A stretch of DNA of 64,000 bases from Phycisphaeraceae bacterium (GTDB lineage: Bacteria; Planctomycetota; Phycisphaerae; Phycisphaerales; UBA1924): assembly GCA_007693965.1 (NCBI GenBank), contig RECQ01000035.1:39341-103340 (forward strand), read 5' to 3'. Below the pieces are notes generated by a model that worked only from the letters and a program-made list of their open reading frames with translations, did no database searches and was not told where the DNA came from. Each line of letters opens with the position of its first letter. Position 1 is the stretch's first letter. Below, in pieces: positions 1 through 10,300 of this stretch. The translations under genes were made by a program, and so were the position numbers.

Positions 1-581
1 GCGGCTACACCCCCGATCAGGCCCTGCCAGGCGCGATCTATGTGCTCGCCTCTCCCTTCGTCATCTTCATCCTCTTCAAGCTGCTGCGCAAGACCAACCC
101 CGGACGCGCAGCGCTGGACTGGACCCTCCTGATCACGCCCGTCTTCGGCAACCTGATCCGCAAGACCGTCATCGCACGCTTCACCCGCACGCTGGGCACC
201 CTCATCAACGCAGGCGTGCCCATTCTGGAAGCCATCATCATCACCCGCGACACCTGCGGCAACTGGGTGTACGAGCGGGCGCTGGGCAAGGTGCACGACT
301 CGATCCGCGAGGGCGAATCCTTCGCCGGACCACTGCGTGAAACCAAGGTGTGCGACGCGCTGGTCGTCAACATGATCGACGTCGGCGAAGAAACCGGCGA
401 CATGGACGCCATGCTGATGAAGATCGCGGACAACTACGACGAGGAGGTCGACGTCGCCGTCGGCGCACTCGTCTCACTGATCGAGCCTTTCATGGTCATC
501 GTGCTCGGCGGCATCGTCGGCACAATCGTCATCGCGATGTTCATGCCCATGGTGGCGATGATCGAGTCTCTCCAGAGCTGA
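1..581 (+). CDS. gspF: Type II secretion system inner-membrane protein GspF (5'-truncated by window edge)
   Basis: The frame is open from the first bases of the window, so only the C-terminal ~192 residues are present. A hydrophobic segment near residues 10-25 and a long C-terminal one (EPFMVIVLGGIVGTIVIAMF) fit the transmembrane helices of the GspF/PilC fold; the cytoplasmic helical repeat lies between them and includes the family-typical stretch IARFTRTLGTLINAGVPILE. GspF is the polytopic platform protein that couples the cytoplasmic ATPase to pseudopilus assembly. It is followed after 85 bp by five prepilin-like genes and a GspK-like gene, matching the usual gspF-K order. A GTG at 42 is internal, not the start. 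Family assignment is firm; only the missing N-terminus is unknown. Confidence 0.93.
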   Translation, partial: GYTPDQALPGAIYVLASPFVIFILFKLLRKTNPGRAALDWTLLITPVFGNLIRKTVIARFTRTLGTLINAGVPILEAIIITRDTCGNWVYERALGKVHDSIREGESFAGPLRETKVCDALVVNMIDVGEETGDMDAMLMKIADNYDEEVDVAVGALVSLIEPFMVIVLGGIVGTIVIAMFMPMVAMIESLQS

Positions 582-666
582 CGGAGGAGTCGGCGGCGGC
601 GGCGCATCCGGGGCGCCGCCCGCCGCCTTCCATTATCCGACGCGCCTCGCGCAGACGGAGTTTTCA

Positions 667-1680
667 ATGAGATCCAGCCGCAGCACATCCAGGATCACGA
701 CGAAGCGTCCTGGCGCCTTCACGCTCATCGAGCTGCTCGTGGTCATCGTGATCATCGGCCTGCTGGCCACGTTGATCGTGGTCGCCGTCGCCAGCGCCAT
801 TGCGCGAGGTCGCGATGCGGGAACCGAACAGTTCCTCCGCAGCGTCGCCTTCTCCGCCGAGCAGTTCGAGGCCGACTTCGGCTACCACCCGCCTCTCATG
901 CACGACGCCATCGACAACAGCCTGCCCGGTCTGCTCACCGAAGCGCATCGGCAGGACGCGGTGCGCCTGCTCGAAGAGCAGCGATTCAACAGCATCTTCA
1001 CGCTCCCCGTCTACCTCGTCGGCGTCGGCCGACTCCACCCCGATGGCGCCGACCTGAGCAATCCTGATGACGACGGCGACGACATGCCCGATCGCCACGA
1101 CGGCGTTGCGGGCCCCGGCTTCCGCGATCCCGGCGCCGACCGCGCCTGGGGCGGCGCCGCCAATCGCCAGGCTCTGCGGCCCACGCTCCGCGGGCGCGTC
1201 TACGGCCCCTACATGGACGTGAGTTCGGGCGACAACATGCGCCTGGTCGAAGAGGACGATCTGATCGACCATCCCCACATCACCTTCGAAGAGGTGCGCG
1301 GGCGATACGTCTTCGTCGATCGCTGGGACCGTCCGATCCGCTACTACCGGCAGCTCCCCACGCGCGACCGCAGGGAGCAGCCGCCGGTGATCAGTCTGAA
1401 ACGCGTGCCCATCGAGCTCATCCGCCCCGAGCTGGTGGAGGGCGTCTCCGCAACGCTGGGCCTCGACGCCGCCCAGGAGCGCGACCTGCTCAACGCGCCC
1501 TTTGCGCTGCTCTCCGCCGGCAGAGACGAGATCTACGCCGACGCCGAATTCGCAACGGAGCGCATCGACCCGGACTTCGACAACGCCGCGCTCCTTCTCG
1601 AGCTTCTTAATGACGACGATCTGAGCAAATGGACCAACCTGGTCGAAAGTGTCCGCAACAACGTGAGGGTGACTCCATGA
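667..1680 (+). CDS. Pseudopilin, GspG-like (337 aa)
   Basis: The N-terminus is a type III prepilin signal: a short basic leader ending Pro-Gly-Ala, then FTLIELLVVIVIIGLLATLI, with Glu at +5 of the mature protein (cleavage after Ala17 by prepilin peptidase). The remainder is a periplasmic domain rich in Asp and Arg. Position straight after gspF suggests the major pseudopilin GspG, but at 337 residues it is about twice the usual GspG length. A weak GGAG lies 7 nt before the ATG. The stop codon overlaps the next start (ATGA), which indicates translational coupling. The pseudopilin class is certain; the exact G assignment is inferred from gene order. Confidence 0.85.
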   Translation: MRSSRSTSRITTKRPGAFTLIELLVVIVIIGLLATLIVVAVASAIARGRDAGTEQFLRSVAFSAEQFEADFGYHPPLMHDAIDNSLPGLLTEAHRQDAVRLLEEQRFNSIFTLPVYLVGVGRLHPDGADLSNPDDDGDDMPDRHDGVAGPGFRDPGADRAWGGAANRQALRPTLRGRVYGPYMDVSSGDNMRLVEEDDLIDHPHITFEEVRGRYVFVDRWDRPIRYYRQLPTRDRREQPPVISLKRVPIELIRPELVEGVSATLGLDAAQERDLLNAPFALLSAGRDEIYADAEFATERIDPDFDNAALLLELLNDDDLSKWTNLVESVRNNVRVTP

Positions 1681-2468
1681 CGCGTTTTCTGTCCGACGCA
1701 CAACACGAATCCGGGCGCTCGCGCCCGCGTCGGGGGTTCTCCCTGATCGAAGTGCTCGTCGTCATCAGCGTCATCGCGCTGCTGATCACGCTTGTGGTGG
1801 GCGCGGGCGTGACGCTGATCGCGCGCGGGCAGACCTCCGCCACCCAGGACCTGCTGCGCACGATGGATCGCGCCCTTGAGGAATTCATCGCCACCAACAA
1901 CAACGTCATCCCCACCTACAAAGCCGGTTCGTTCGATCGCGTCCCCGTCGAAACCAATGAGGTCGAGAATTATCTGGGCGCCGACCATTCGCGCCGGCCG
2001 GATGCGGGCGTCTTCCTCCGCCAGGTCCGCGGCTTCGGCGAGACGGACGCCATCATCCAGGGTCTGCCCGACCGCTTCATCGTCACCACGCCGCTGGGAC
2101 CGAATCCGAACGACGAGTCCATGACATCGCTGATTGATTACTGGGGCGAGCCCAACTGGCCGCCGCCCGACGTCGGCAGCGGTCAACTGTCCGAGCTCGA
2201 AATGAGCCGCCAGCAGTTCATCTATTACGTCCATCCCGACAACTCCCTCGCCCAGGATCTGTACGGCCGCTGCGTCAACCGGCGTCCCTATTTCATGTCC
2301 GCCGGACCCGATCGCAAGTACGGGCTGACTTCGGAGTTCAGCCCCGGCGAGACGCCGAACGCCATGTTCAACGAGCAGGCCATCGAAGCGCTCGAAGACA
2401 ATCTCTACTCCTATCCCGGCGTCGCCGGCACGCACCGCACCGACGCCTCCATGGTGACAGTCCGATGA
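1677..2468 (+). CDS. Pseudopilin, second GspG-like (263 aa)
   Basis: A prepilin signal is present: leader ending Arg-Arg-Gly20, then FSLIEVLVVISVIALLITLV, with Glu25 at mature position +5. The start is taken at 1677, where ATG overlaps the previous stop in ATGA; an upstream in-frame ATG at 1629 would lie inside the preceding gene. After the membrane helix comes a heptad-like segment (TSATQDLLRTMDRALEEF) resembling the one in the preceding gene, so the two may be paralogues. The end again overlaps the next gene by ATGA. Two G-like genes in a row could be a major pseudopilin plus a specialised one. Which is which cannot be told from sequence. Confidence 0.82.
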   Translation: MTRFLSDAQHESGRSRPRRGFSLIEVLVVISVIALLITLVVGAGVTLIARGQTSATQDLLRTMDRALEEFIATNNNVIPTYKAGSFDRVPVETNEVENYLGADHSRRPDAGVFLRQVRGFGETDAIIQGLPDRFIVTTPLGPNPNDESMTSLIDYWGEPNWPPPDVGSGQLSELEMSRQQFIYYVHPDNSLAQDLYGRCVNRRPYFMSAGPDRKYGLTSEFSPGETPNAMFNEQAIEALEDNLYSYPGVAGTHRTDASMVTVR

Positions 2469-3574
2469 TCCGTCGCGCCCGTACAACCCGGCGATCCGTC
2501 GCCTTCACCCTCATCGAACTGCTGGGCGTGATCGTGATCATCCTGGTGCTCGTCATCATCACGCTGCCCGCGGTGGGGCGCATCATCGAGAGCGCCAACT
2601 ACGCCGCGGCGGTGAACCTCGTCACCGCCACGCTCGGCAACGCCCGCGCCGTCGCCATGCAGCAGGGCGAGTACACCGGCGTCGCCTTCCTCTACGACGT
2701 GCGCGAGGAGCGCTACACCCTTCAGATCATCCAGCGCTCCAACGAAAGAGCCACGCTCACCAACCGCCCCACAGGCGATCCCCGCGGCGCCAACGCCGTC
2801 GCCTTCCGCCCCGCCCTCAACACCACGCCCATCGAGCTGCCCCGCGGCGCCGGGGTCTACGGCCTCTCCTTCTTCATCGCCCCCCGCGACGCCACCATCG
2901 ACGCCATCGCCGGCAACACCTACCAGTGGTACGCCGGGGAAATCGTCAACGAGGGCACGAATGACCAGATCATCCCCTGGATCTTCCCGCGCAACGACGC
3001 CCGCCTCTTCCTGCGGCCCCCATTCACCGATCCGTGGTTCGATGATAATGGCGAACTCGATACGGATCGGGATGAGAAAACCCGGGCCGTGCGCCACGCC
3101 GATACGTTCTGCATCATCTTCGACCGTGAGGGCTCCATCGTCTCGTCGCTGGCGATCGGATTCGGCGCCGATCTTGAGAACGCCTACATCGAATATCCCG
3201 ACCGGCCCGCCGCCAACGATGGCGATGAGCGCGTGGTCTTCGACGATCCCGCGCGCTTCGACCCTGAAGCGCAGCCCTTCTCGGGGCTCGAAGGCGCCGG
3301 CGCCAACCCCGAGGTGAAGCTGCGCACCGTCAGCCAGCTCGCCGTCGTCGATCTGTCCCGGCTCATCAGCAGCACGGGCGTTCGCGAGCCGTGGCTGCTT
3401 CGCTCGGGTACATCCAACGCCAACGAATTCGGCCGCATCTACAGCGAAGGCGGCGGCGATCCGGCGAACGAAACCCGCCTCGATCAGCTCGTGACCGAGG
3501 TCAGCGACTGGATCGACGCCAACGCGCAGATCATCGGCTTCAACCGATACACCGGCGCTGTGATCAAGAGGTGA
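2465..3574 (+). CDS. Pseudopilin, GspH-like (369 aa)
   Basis: The prepilin signal is a basic leader ending Val-Ala13, then FTLIELLGVIVIILVLVIIT, with Glu at +5. The segment after the helix (SANYAAAVNLVTATLGNARAVAMQQG) resembles the GspH/FimT pattern, in which small residues alternate before a beta-rich minor pseudopilin domain. Gene order (third pseudopilin after gspF) supports GspH. The 369 residues are about twice the family norm, with an extended periplasmic region. The start overlaps the previous stop by ATGA. Confidence 0.82.
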   Translation: MIRRARTTRRSVAFTLIELLGVIVIILVLVIITLPAVGRIIESANYAAAVNLVTATLGNARAVAMQQGEYTGVAFLYDVREERYTLQIIQRSNERATLTNRPTGDPRGANAVAFRPALNTTPIELPRGAGVYGLSFFIAPRDATIDAIAGNTYQWYAGEIVNEGTNDQIIPWIFPRNDARLFLRPPFTDPWFDDNGELDTDRDEKTRAVRHADTFCIIFDREGSIVSSLAIGFGADLENAYIEYPDRPAANDGDERVVFDDPARFDPEAQPFSGLEGAGANPEVKLRTVSQLAVVDLSRLISSTGVREPWLLRSGTSNANEFGRIYSEGGGDPANETRLDQLVTEVSDWIDANAQIIGFNRYTGAVIKR

Positions 3575-3578
3575 TCCC

Positions 3579-5147
3579 ATGAACCATTCACACACCACAA
3601 TCCGCTCCGATGCCGCGCTCGCCCGCGCCCGCGGCTTCACGCTCATCGAGGTGATGCTGGCGGTCGTGATCCTGGGCCTCGGCGTTTTGGGTCTGGCGGC
3701 TCTCTTCGCCGGCGCCGCCGGACAGCAGCAGCGCTCCAGCGAGATCAACCTCTCCGTGGGCCTGGCCCGCAACGCCGAAGCCCTGCTGACGCGCAACCTC
3801 GGGCGGCTGGCGGGAGAGGGCCTGCAGAACATCATCGACGATGGCGAGGACGGCCACTGGTTCCCCGCCCCCTCCTCGCGCCGCGACTGGTCGCTCCTGC
3901 TTGATCCTGATGAAGATGGCCGGCTCTTCTTCCTCGTCCGGGCTGAAGGCCGCACGGTCTACACCGTCAGCCGCGAGCCGGGTATGCCGCCGACGCAGGG
4001 CCTCGACGACAACGACAGCTCCGAAGGAGTCTTCGGAATGGATCGCCTCACCCTTCCAGATTCGAACATTCATCCCCAAGGACTGCGCGTGCGGATCACC
4101 ATCGGTGAGGAGTCCTCGCCCGGCGTCATCGATCTGCAGGAAATGACTTTCCTCGGCCCGGAACTTCCTCTGGACATCGAGTTCCAGAGACCGCCGGTCA
4201 GAAATGTTGTCTTGAGTCGGGAGGGTGGAGATTTATTAAGTCAAGCCACCAACGATCAACATCAAGATTTTAACGTCCCCGAGAACGTACCTGCAAGCGT
4301 CTCCAACCAATCATCCACGAATCCGGATTTCGCCAACTTCAGAGCCTATGTGTGGATGCATCTTGCATCGCCGCCGGCCAACCGCGACGACGTCGGCTAC
4401 ATCGAATTTCGAATCGACGATCTGCCCATGGGTGCGTGGATCGAGCGCATCACCGTCGATGCCTACGACTGGCGCAACGCCCGCATCATCTCGCTGAACG
4501 ACCGCTTCATCTTCGAGGATGACGACCGCTACGCCGGCGGCCGGCGCCCGGTGATGGGCTACACCGTTCTGCTGCGCACCGTGGACGGCGGCGCCTCCAG
4601 CCAGCTCACCATCTTCACCTACTCCCTCTCGCCCAGCGCCATCCCCCGCTCGAACACCGAGAACCGCGCCTTCATCCCCCCCGAGCTGGCTAGTGAGGAG
4701 GACAACAACCTGCTGATCAAATACAACAACATCACCCTCGCCTACGACGAGGATCGCAACCAGTACTACCTCCAGGTGCCGGCCGGCGGCGCCGGCGTCT
4801 CCGCCCAGAAGCGGCGCCAGGTCGTCACGCCGGGCCAGATCCTGATGATGGTCAACTCGGAAACCGTCGACCTCGGCGACACCCAGGACGGCCTCGACGG
4901 TGGAACCCCCGGCTCCGACATCCCCGTCCGCGTCATCGCCCAGCAGCGGGTCGGCGACAACCTCCGCGGCTATCTCAACCGCCCACCGCGCGTCAACGGG
5001 CGCAGCCCCCTGCGCACCACAGGCTCGACGGCGGAGCTCAACCTCCTCGGCTTCAACCTGTCGGTGGAGAGTCTCACCAGCGATCGCACCGAGTGGCGCA
5101 TCCGCCCCGTCGAGGCGCGGCAGTTCCAGCTCGTCTTCGACAATTGA
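3579..5147 (+). CDS. Pseudopilin, GspI/PilV-like (522 aa)
   Basis: The leader ends Ala-Arg-Gly19 and is followed by FTLIEVMLAVVILGLGVLGL, with Glu at +5. The VMLAVVILGLGVLGLAAL pattern with a Gly-rich end is characteristic of GspI/PilV minor pseudopilins, which sit in the tip complex with J and K. Residues after ~45 form a very long periplasmic domain; GspI is normally ~120 residues, so about 400 residues are extra. The start lies 4 nt after the previous stop. A stretch at about 4,200-4,330 is locally richer in A+T than its surroundings. Confidence 0.83.
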   Translation: MNHSHTTIRSDAALARARGFTLIEVMLAVVILGLGVLGLAALFAGAAGQQQRSSEINLSVGLARNAEALLTRNLGRLAGEGLQNIIDDGEDGHWFPAPSSRRDWSLLLDPDEDGRLFFLVRAEGRTVYTVSREPGMPPTQGLDDNDSSEGVFGMDRLTLPDSNIHPQGLRVRITIGEESSPGVIDLQEMTFLGPELPLDIEFQRPPVRNVVLSREGGDLLSQATNDQHQDFNVPENVPASVSNQSSTNPDFANFRAYVWMHLASPPANRDDVGYIEFRIDDLPMGAWIERITVDAYDWRNARIISLNDRFIFEDDDRYAGGRRPVMGYTVLLRTVDGGASSQLTIFTYSLSPSAIPRSNTENRAFIPPELASEEDNNLLIKYNNITLAYDEDRNQYYLQVPAGGAGVSAQKRRQVVTPGQILMMVNSETVDLGDTQDGLDGGTPGSDIPVRVIAQQRVGDNLRGYLNRPPRVNGRSPLRTTGSTAELNLLGFNLSVESLTSDRTEWRIRPVEARQFQLVFDN

Positions 5148-5202
5148 TTTTCCCGCAAAACGGGCCCGGCCCGCACGCAGAACGCACACGCAAGAAGCAG
5201 CC

Positions 5203-7257
5203 ATGACACATCCGCGAAGCGACAACCCGATTCACGCCGAGTGCGGCCCCGGCGCGCCCCGGCGCAGCTTCACGCTCACCGAGCTGCTGGTCGCCATCGG
5301 CGTCGTCGCCCTCATGAGCGTGGCGATCGGCCAGATCTTCCAGACCATCGGCCGCATCGTCAGCACCGGCTCGGCCATCGCCGAGGTGGACCAGGTCGCC
5401 CGCGCCATCGAGCGCCAGCTCCGCGACGACTTCGACTCCCTCAACCGCATGCCTCCGGATGAGACTTTCATCGCCATCCGCATGCGCGAGATCGGCGATG
5501 TCAACCGCAACGAGCGCGTCGATCAGAATCAGAACGAGCGCGCGATCTACCTCACGCGCGAGGATCGCGAGGCGGACCTGCGCGACGGGCTCGATCCCTA
5601 CGAGGTGAATGGCCAGCTTCGCAGCCGCGCCGTCACGCGCCGTCTTGATGAGATCATCTTCCTCGCGGCCTCGCCTCCCGGGGGCCTCTATGTCTCGCAG
5701 CAGCTCGATCACGACAAGAATCCCGGCAGCCGCGACAGCCGCCTGATCCCCCGCGTCGCCACCCAGGCCGCCCGCATCTACATCGGCCACGCCATGCGTC
5801 CGGGGCTGGACACCGACGAGAACCGCAACCGTCCTCCCGCCACGCCGCTGCGCCAGTATTACCCCGACGGCTACGACAATCCCAACCTCACATTCGCCAA
5901 CCGCCAGTGGGGCGCCTTCTTCGGCGCCGAGAACACGCGCAACGAGTTCGGCGCCGACTGGATGCTCACCCGTCAGCCCATGCTGCTCTTCGGCGGCGCC
6001 GCGTCGGGTCAGGGTTCGAACTTCCGCTCCGTCGCCCCCATCGGCAACGGACGCGAGTTCTCACCCTTCATCCGCGAAACTGAGAACATCGCCCGCTTCC
6101 CCCAGACGCTCTTTCAGCTGTGGACCGACGAAATTCCGCCCAACGAACTCGATCTGATTGAAGATCTGCACCTGCCCGACGATCCCGAGGAGCGGCTGAT
6201 GTCGTGGGGCCGGGTGGACATCGCGGCCCAGAACATCGATGACGTCCGCCGCTGGCTCGAAGGCGAGGCGCCGGGCTGGATGCCGGGGCGTCTCCCCAGC
6301 GCCGTGCCCTTCGATGCGGGCCTGCTGCGCGATCCGGATCTCTTCGACAGCGGCGACGATTTCGACCTGATGAACTCGCCGCTGTGGACGCGCGTCGACA
6401 GCTCGACGCTCCAAGTCACGCCCCAGCGACGCCTGCAGCGCAACCTGGCGGGCCTCTTCAGCGCCATCGCCGGCGTCTTCTTCCGCCCGCTGCAGGAATC
6501 GGCGCCGCCCATCATCGAGCGATATCCGACCCGCAACATCGACGAAGTCGACCAGTTGCCCCCTGGGTTCCAGCCCTCCGATGCGCTGATGGACACCCAC
6601 GCCCTGCTCGCGGCCCGGTGCAGCAATTTCGAGGTGGCGTGGTCGGACGGCTCCACCGCGCTGCGCGACATCCGCATCGGCGGGCGCACCATCCTGAACG
6701 CGGGCGACCTGATCTGGTTCGACATCTCACCGGTGGATCCCGACGCCAACTCGCTCGGGAACGACATACCCGGCCCCGGGCGCAGCACCTATGAGTGGTG
6801 GGCCACCACCAACCAGATCCGCCGCGACGATGTCCAACTCCGCAGCTACGCGCCGAGCCTCATTCCGCCGCCGGAGGCAGAGCGTGCGTACAGGTTCTTC
6901 CCGCCTGATTTTCCCGAGATCAGCATAAGACGCATCCTCACCTCGCCGACCATGCGCATCACCGACCGTGCGAACGGCGTCTTCACCGGAGACGGCTCGG
7001 GCTTGTTCAGCGGCGTTGCGCCGTACAACATCGCCGTCACCGGCGGAGCCCCCGGAGCGCAGGCAAGCCCCTTCCGCGCCGAGTATCTCGCCATCTGGCC
7101 CTTCCGCACCATCGATCAGAACGGCAATTACACCGGGCCGTGGCGCAAAAATCTGCACATTCGCATTCGCATGACGCTGCACGACGCCCAGGGGCGCCTG
7201 CCCGACGGGCGCACCTACGAATTCATCTTCCGCGTCAACCCCGGTCTCGGCACGTAG
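5203..7257 (+). CDS. Pseudopilin, GspJ-like (684 aa)
   Basis: The prepilin signal has leader residues 1-22 ending Arg-Arg-Ser, then FTLTELLVAIGVVALMSVAI, with Glu27 at mature +5 (Thr instead of the usual Ile at +4). The following GQIFQTIGRIVSTG fits GspJ/PilW. The ATG at 5203 is chosen because it places the leader at a normal length; the frame is open upstream into the preceding gene. The periplasmic part is about 640 residues, against ~180 in classical GspJ. Position between the I-like and K-like genes supports J. It is probably a tip-complex subunit with an elaborated surface domain. Confidence 0.82.
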   Translation: MTHPRSDNPIHAECGPGAPRRSFTLTELLVAIGVVALMSVAIGQIFQTIGRIVSTGSAIAEVDQVARAIERQLRDDFDSLNRMPPDETFIAIRMREIGDVNRNERVDQNQNERAIYLTREDREADLRDGLDPYEVNGQLRSRAVTRRLDEIIFLAASPPGGLYVSQQLDHDKNPGSRDSRLIPRVATQAARIYIGHAMRPGLDTDENRNRPPATPLRQYYPDGYDNPNLTFANRQWGAFFGAENTRNEFGADWMLTRQPMLLFGGAASGQGSNFRSVAPIGNGREFSPFIRETENIARFPQTLFQLWTDEIPPNELDLIEDLHLPDDPEERLMSWGRVDIAAQNIDDVRRWLEGEAPGWMPGRLPSAVPFDAGLLRDPDLFDSGDDFDLMNSPLWTRVDSSTLQVTPQRRLQRNLAGLFSAIAGVFFRPLQESAPPIIERYPTRNIDEVDQLPPGFQPSDALMDTHALLAARCSNFEVAWSDGSTALRDIRIGGRTILNAGDLIWFDISPVDPDANSLGNDIPGPGRSTYEWWATTNQIRRDDVQLRSYAPSLIPPPEAERAYRFFPPDFPEISIRRILTSPTMRITDRANGVFTGDGSGLFSGVAPYNIAVTGGAPGAQASPFRAEYLAIWPFRTIDQNGNYTGPWRKNLHIRIRMTLHDAQGRLPDGRTYEFIFRVNPGLGT

Positions 7258-7338
7258 CCGGCGCCGGATTCCGAGGGACCCCGCGTGGGAAGTGGGGAAC
7301 GACTGAACGCCGGCGACAACGCCGGCAAGGAGCGACAC

Positions 7339-10300
7339 ATGACTCTGTACACCAGAAAGTTCATCCGCGCGACCCGCCGCCGCCTGGCGCCGCTGCTTCA
7401 ATCGAAGCGCCGGGGCAGCGTGGTGGTCTTCGCGGTGGCGGCCCTCGCGGTCATGGCCATCGCCGCCGTCGCCTACCTCACCGTGGTGCGCATCGAGCGC
7501 AGCAGCGCCGCCGCCTATTCCCGCGTCATCAACTTCCAGCAGCAGGTGAACGCGGTCGTGGGCGAGGCCTCGGCCCTGCTCGCCGCCGACATGTTCGGCA
7601 ACAAGACCGTCACCAACGCCACGCCGCGCTCCATCGAAGACGGCGGCCAGACCATCCGCATCAGTCCGCGCATGTTCGAGGACGGCGGCTACTTCGACTT
7701 CCCGCAGGTTCACATCGGGCCCAGCAACGCCGTCACCTTCAACTACCAGCGCCGCCAGAACCCTGTCGCGGCAGACTCCTTCACCATCGATCCGAGCGCG
7801 GACACTACCTCGCGCGTCGCAGTCCCCGACGACGCCTGGCTCGCCTCGACGACACCCGTCGGCATCGGACTGGACGCTCAGTTCTGGAGAATCTGGCCCC
7901 AGATCACCAACATGCGCAGCGCCTACCGCCTCTATGTGCCGCGAACAAACCCGAACAACCCCCTGTGGGTGCGCGATGACGGACGCTACGCCGACCTCGG
8001 CCAGTTCTGGGTGCAGGCCACATCCGACAACCGCGGCAACCCCGGCGCCGACCTCTCCCCCGACATGCTCAATGACAACCCGTATATGAGCCCGTCCGTC
8101 TACAACGGACGCAACGGGCCCTGGGCCGGCGTCGATCAGCAGGTCTTCAACCGCATCATGGGCGAGATGGCCCAGATCAACGATCCCACCGAGGATCCCC
8201 GCGGCGGCAATTACACCCCCATGGACTCGCGCTTCTGGGCCGACACCGACGGCGACGGCTTCCCCGACGCCCGCTGGCAGGAGCTCGACGTCCTCGGCGA
8301 GCTCTTCGGCCTGCGCTGGGTCATCGCCGGACGCATCGTCGACAACTCCGCCCTCGCCAACGTCAACGCCCACATCGCCGGACGCGACTGGTTCAACACC
8401 GACACCGCCAGCACCTTCGCCGACGGCCTCACACCCGCCGATGTCGATCTCTATCGACTCTTTGAGCACTTCTGGACCCCCTCTCAGCAGGGCGGCGCCA
8501 TGCATCCCGATGTCGACAACAACCTCCCACGCCTCGACACCGTCTTCGAGGACCATCTGAACCTCGGCATTGGCGCATTAAATATCTTTGATCAGATCGA
8601 AGTGCGCACGGACGACATCTTCGGCCCCTTCCGCGACTCGCTCTTCCACCACACCACCACCGGCAACATCCCGAATTATCCCACCAACCCCAACACAATG
8701 TCCCCCGTCCACCGCGAAGTGCTGTGGCGCGGCTTCGGCGCCTCGCCCCGGCGGCCCGTCGCCACCAGCGGCGTGGGCTACCCCCTCGGCGATGAGGTCT
8801 CGCTGCGCGCTTTCCACGGTTTCAACTACGAAAGCCTCGTCTCCAAGATCGAGCAGCGCATCGACGGCCCCGAAGAGGGCGTTCCCAACTACCTGCCTCC
8901 CCGCGGCGACGGCCCCTACCCCGGCCAGGAGCGCATCGGCCTGATGCGCTCCAAGGAGCCGGGCAGCACGTACGTCTGGCGCCTCCCCTCGCATCCCGCT
9001 TCCGGCGCCCAGCCGAATGGCTACGACATTTTCCCGAACAACGGGCGCAACGAACGGATTCAGCGAGATGTGCGCCGGCTGCTCACCACGATCGGCGGCG
9101 CCGGAGATCACAGCCCGATCCCCCCCGTCAGCCGCGCCGTCAACAGCTTCGGCCAGGAGATCTTCGGCGGCAGCGCCAGCAACCGGAAGATCCCGCTCGC
9201 CGACTTCCATACCGAGCCCGACCAGTTCCAACGCCGCCGCGAACTGGTCCAGCAGGCCTTCGAGGCCTTCGTCTGGGCCCTCGCGCCCCTTGCGACCGAC
9301 CAGCCCCTCGGCCACGGCATGAGATCGGACCAGTTCGAGGATCCCTTCGATTTCGCGGCCCGGACCGAATACCACTACGGCGGCGGCGACAAGGGCCCGG
9401 CCACGGCGATGCAGGAGGCGCTCAACCTGAGCGATTCCGATATCGGCCCCGCCTACGCGCTCCGGCGCGCGGCGTCGTTGGCGATCAACCTGCTGACCGC
9501 CTCGAACCAGCCGGCGGATGAAGGCATCTACAACGCAAGCATCGCCAGGCTCTACCCGCGCCACCAGTTCCCCAGCCAGCAGGGCCTGGTGGACGCGCCA
9601 GGCCTGCCAAGCAACCCACCGTACGTCATCCCGCTCACGATGCGCTTTTCACACGGCGACATCGGCGACGCGCTCCAGCCCCAGACAATGCTGAACATCA
9701 TGCCGGAAGAGCTCGTCGGCAATCAGTTGAACGGTGTCTCGCTCATCGGGCAGCAACGCCAGCCCTATCTCGCCGAGGTGTATACGTTCGCAGCCTATCA
9801 GCACGCCCTTGATGAAGGGAGTGAAGGTGATGCGGTCCCCGAACTATTCGGCGATCCGAACAATGAGCAGCTCGGCTACATACTCGCCGTCGAGCTTCGC
9901 AACCCGTGGCCTGTCGGCGTGAGTCTGCAGCCGTATCGACTGCGGATCACCGACGGCGACCACACGATCACGCTCCGCCTCGGTGATGTGGCGGACGACG
10001 CCGACGGTGAAACCCCGATCACAACGATCGGCCCCGACGGCGTCATGATCATCTACATCTCAGAGTACAACGAGGACCTCATTGAGGACGAGGACGACTG
10101 GCTGGAAATCATCGATGCATGGCTGCTCGACGCCGCGGCCAACCTGCCCGGCGACGCCGACGCCATCCTCCCGCTCCGCGCCGACAGCATCGAGGACCGC
10201 GAAGGGGAGTTCATCCTCTTCCAGAACTTCGGCGAGAACAGCGAGGCGGTCGCCCTGCTCTACGCGACCGATGAGGCACATGATCTCCCGGTGCTCGTCG

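Noticed and set aside
6727..8556. A 609-codon open frame on the minus strand opposite the GspJ/GspK-like genes
   Set aside because: It is antisense to two well-supported genes, has low-complexity Val/Gly/Asp/Glu composition typical of GC-rich shadow frames, and has no ribosome binding site or motif.
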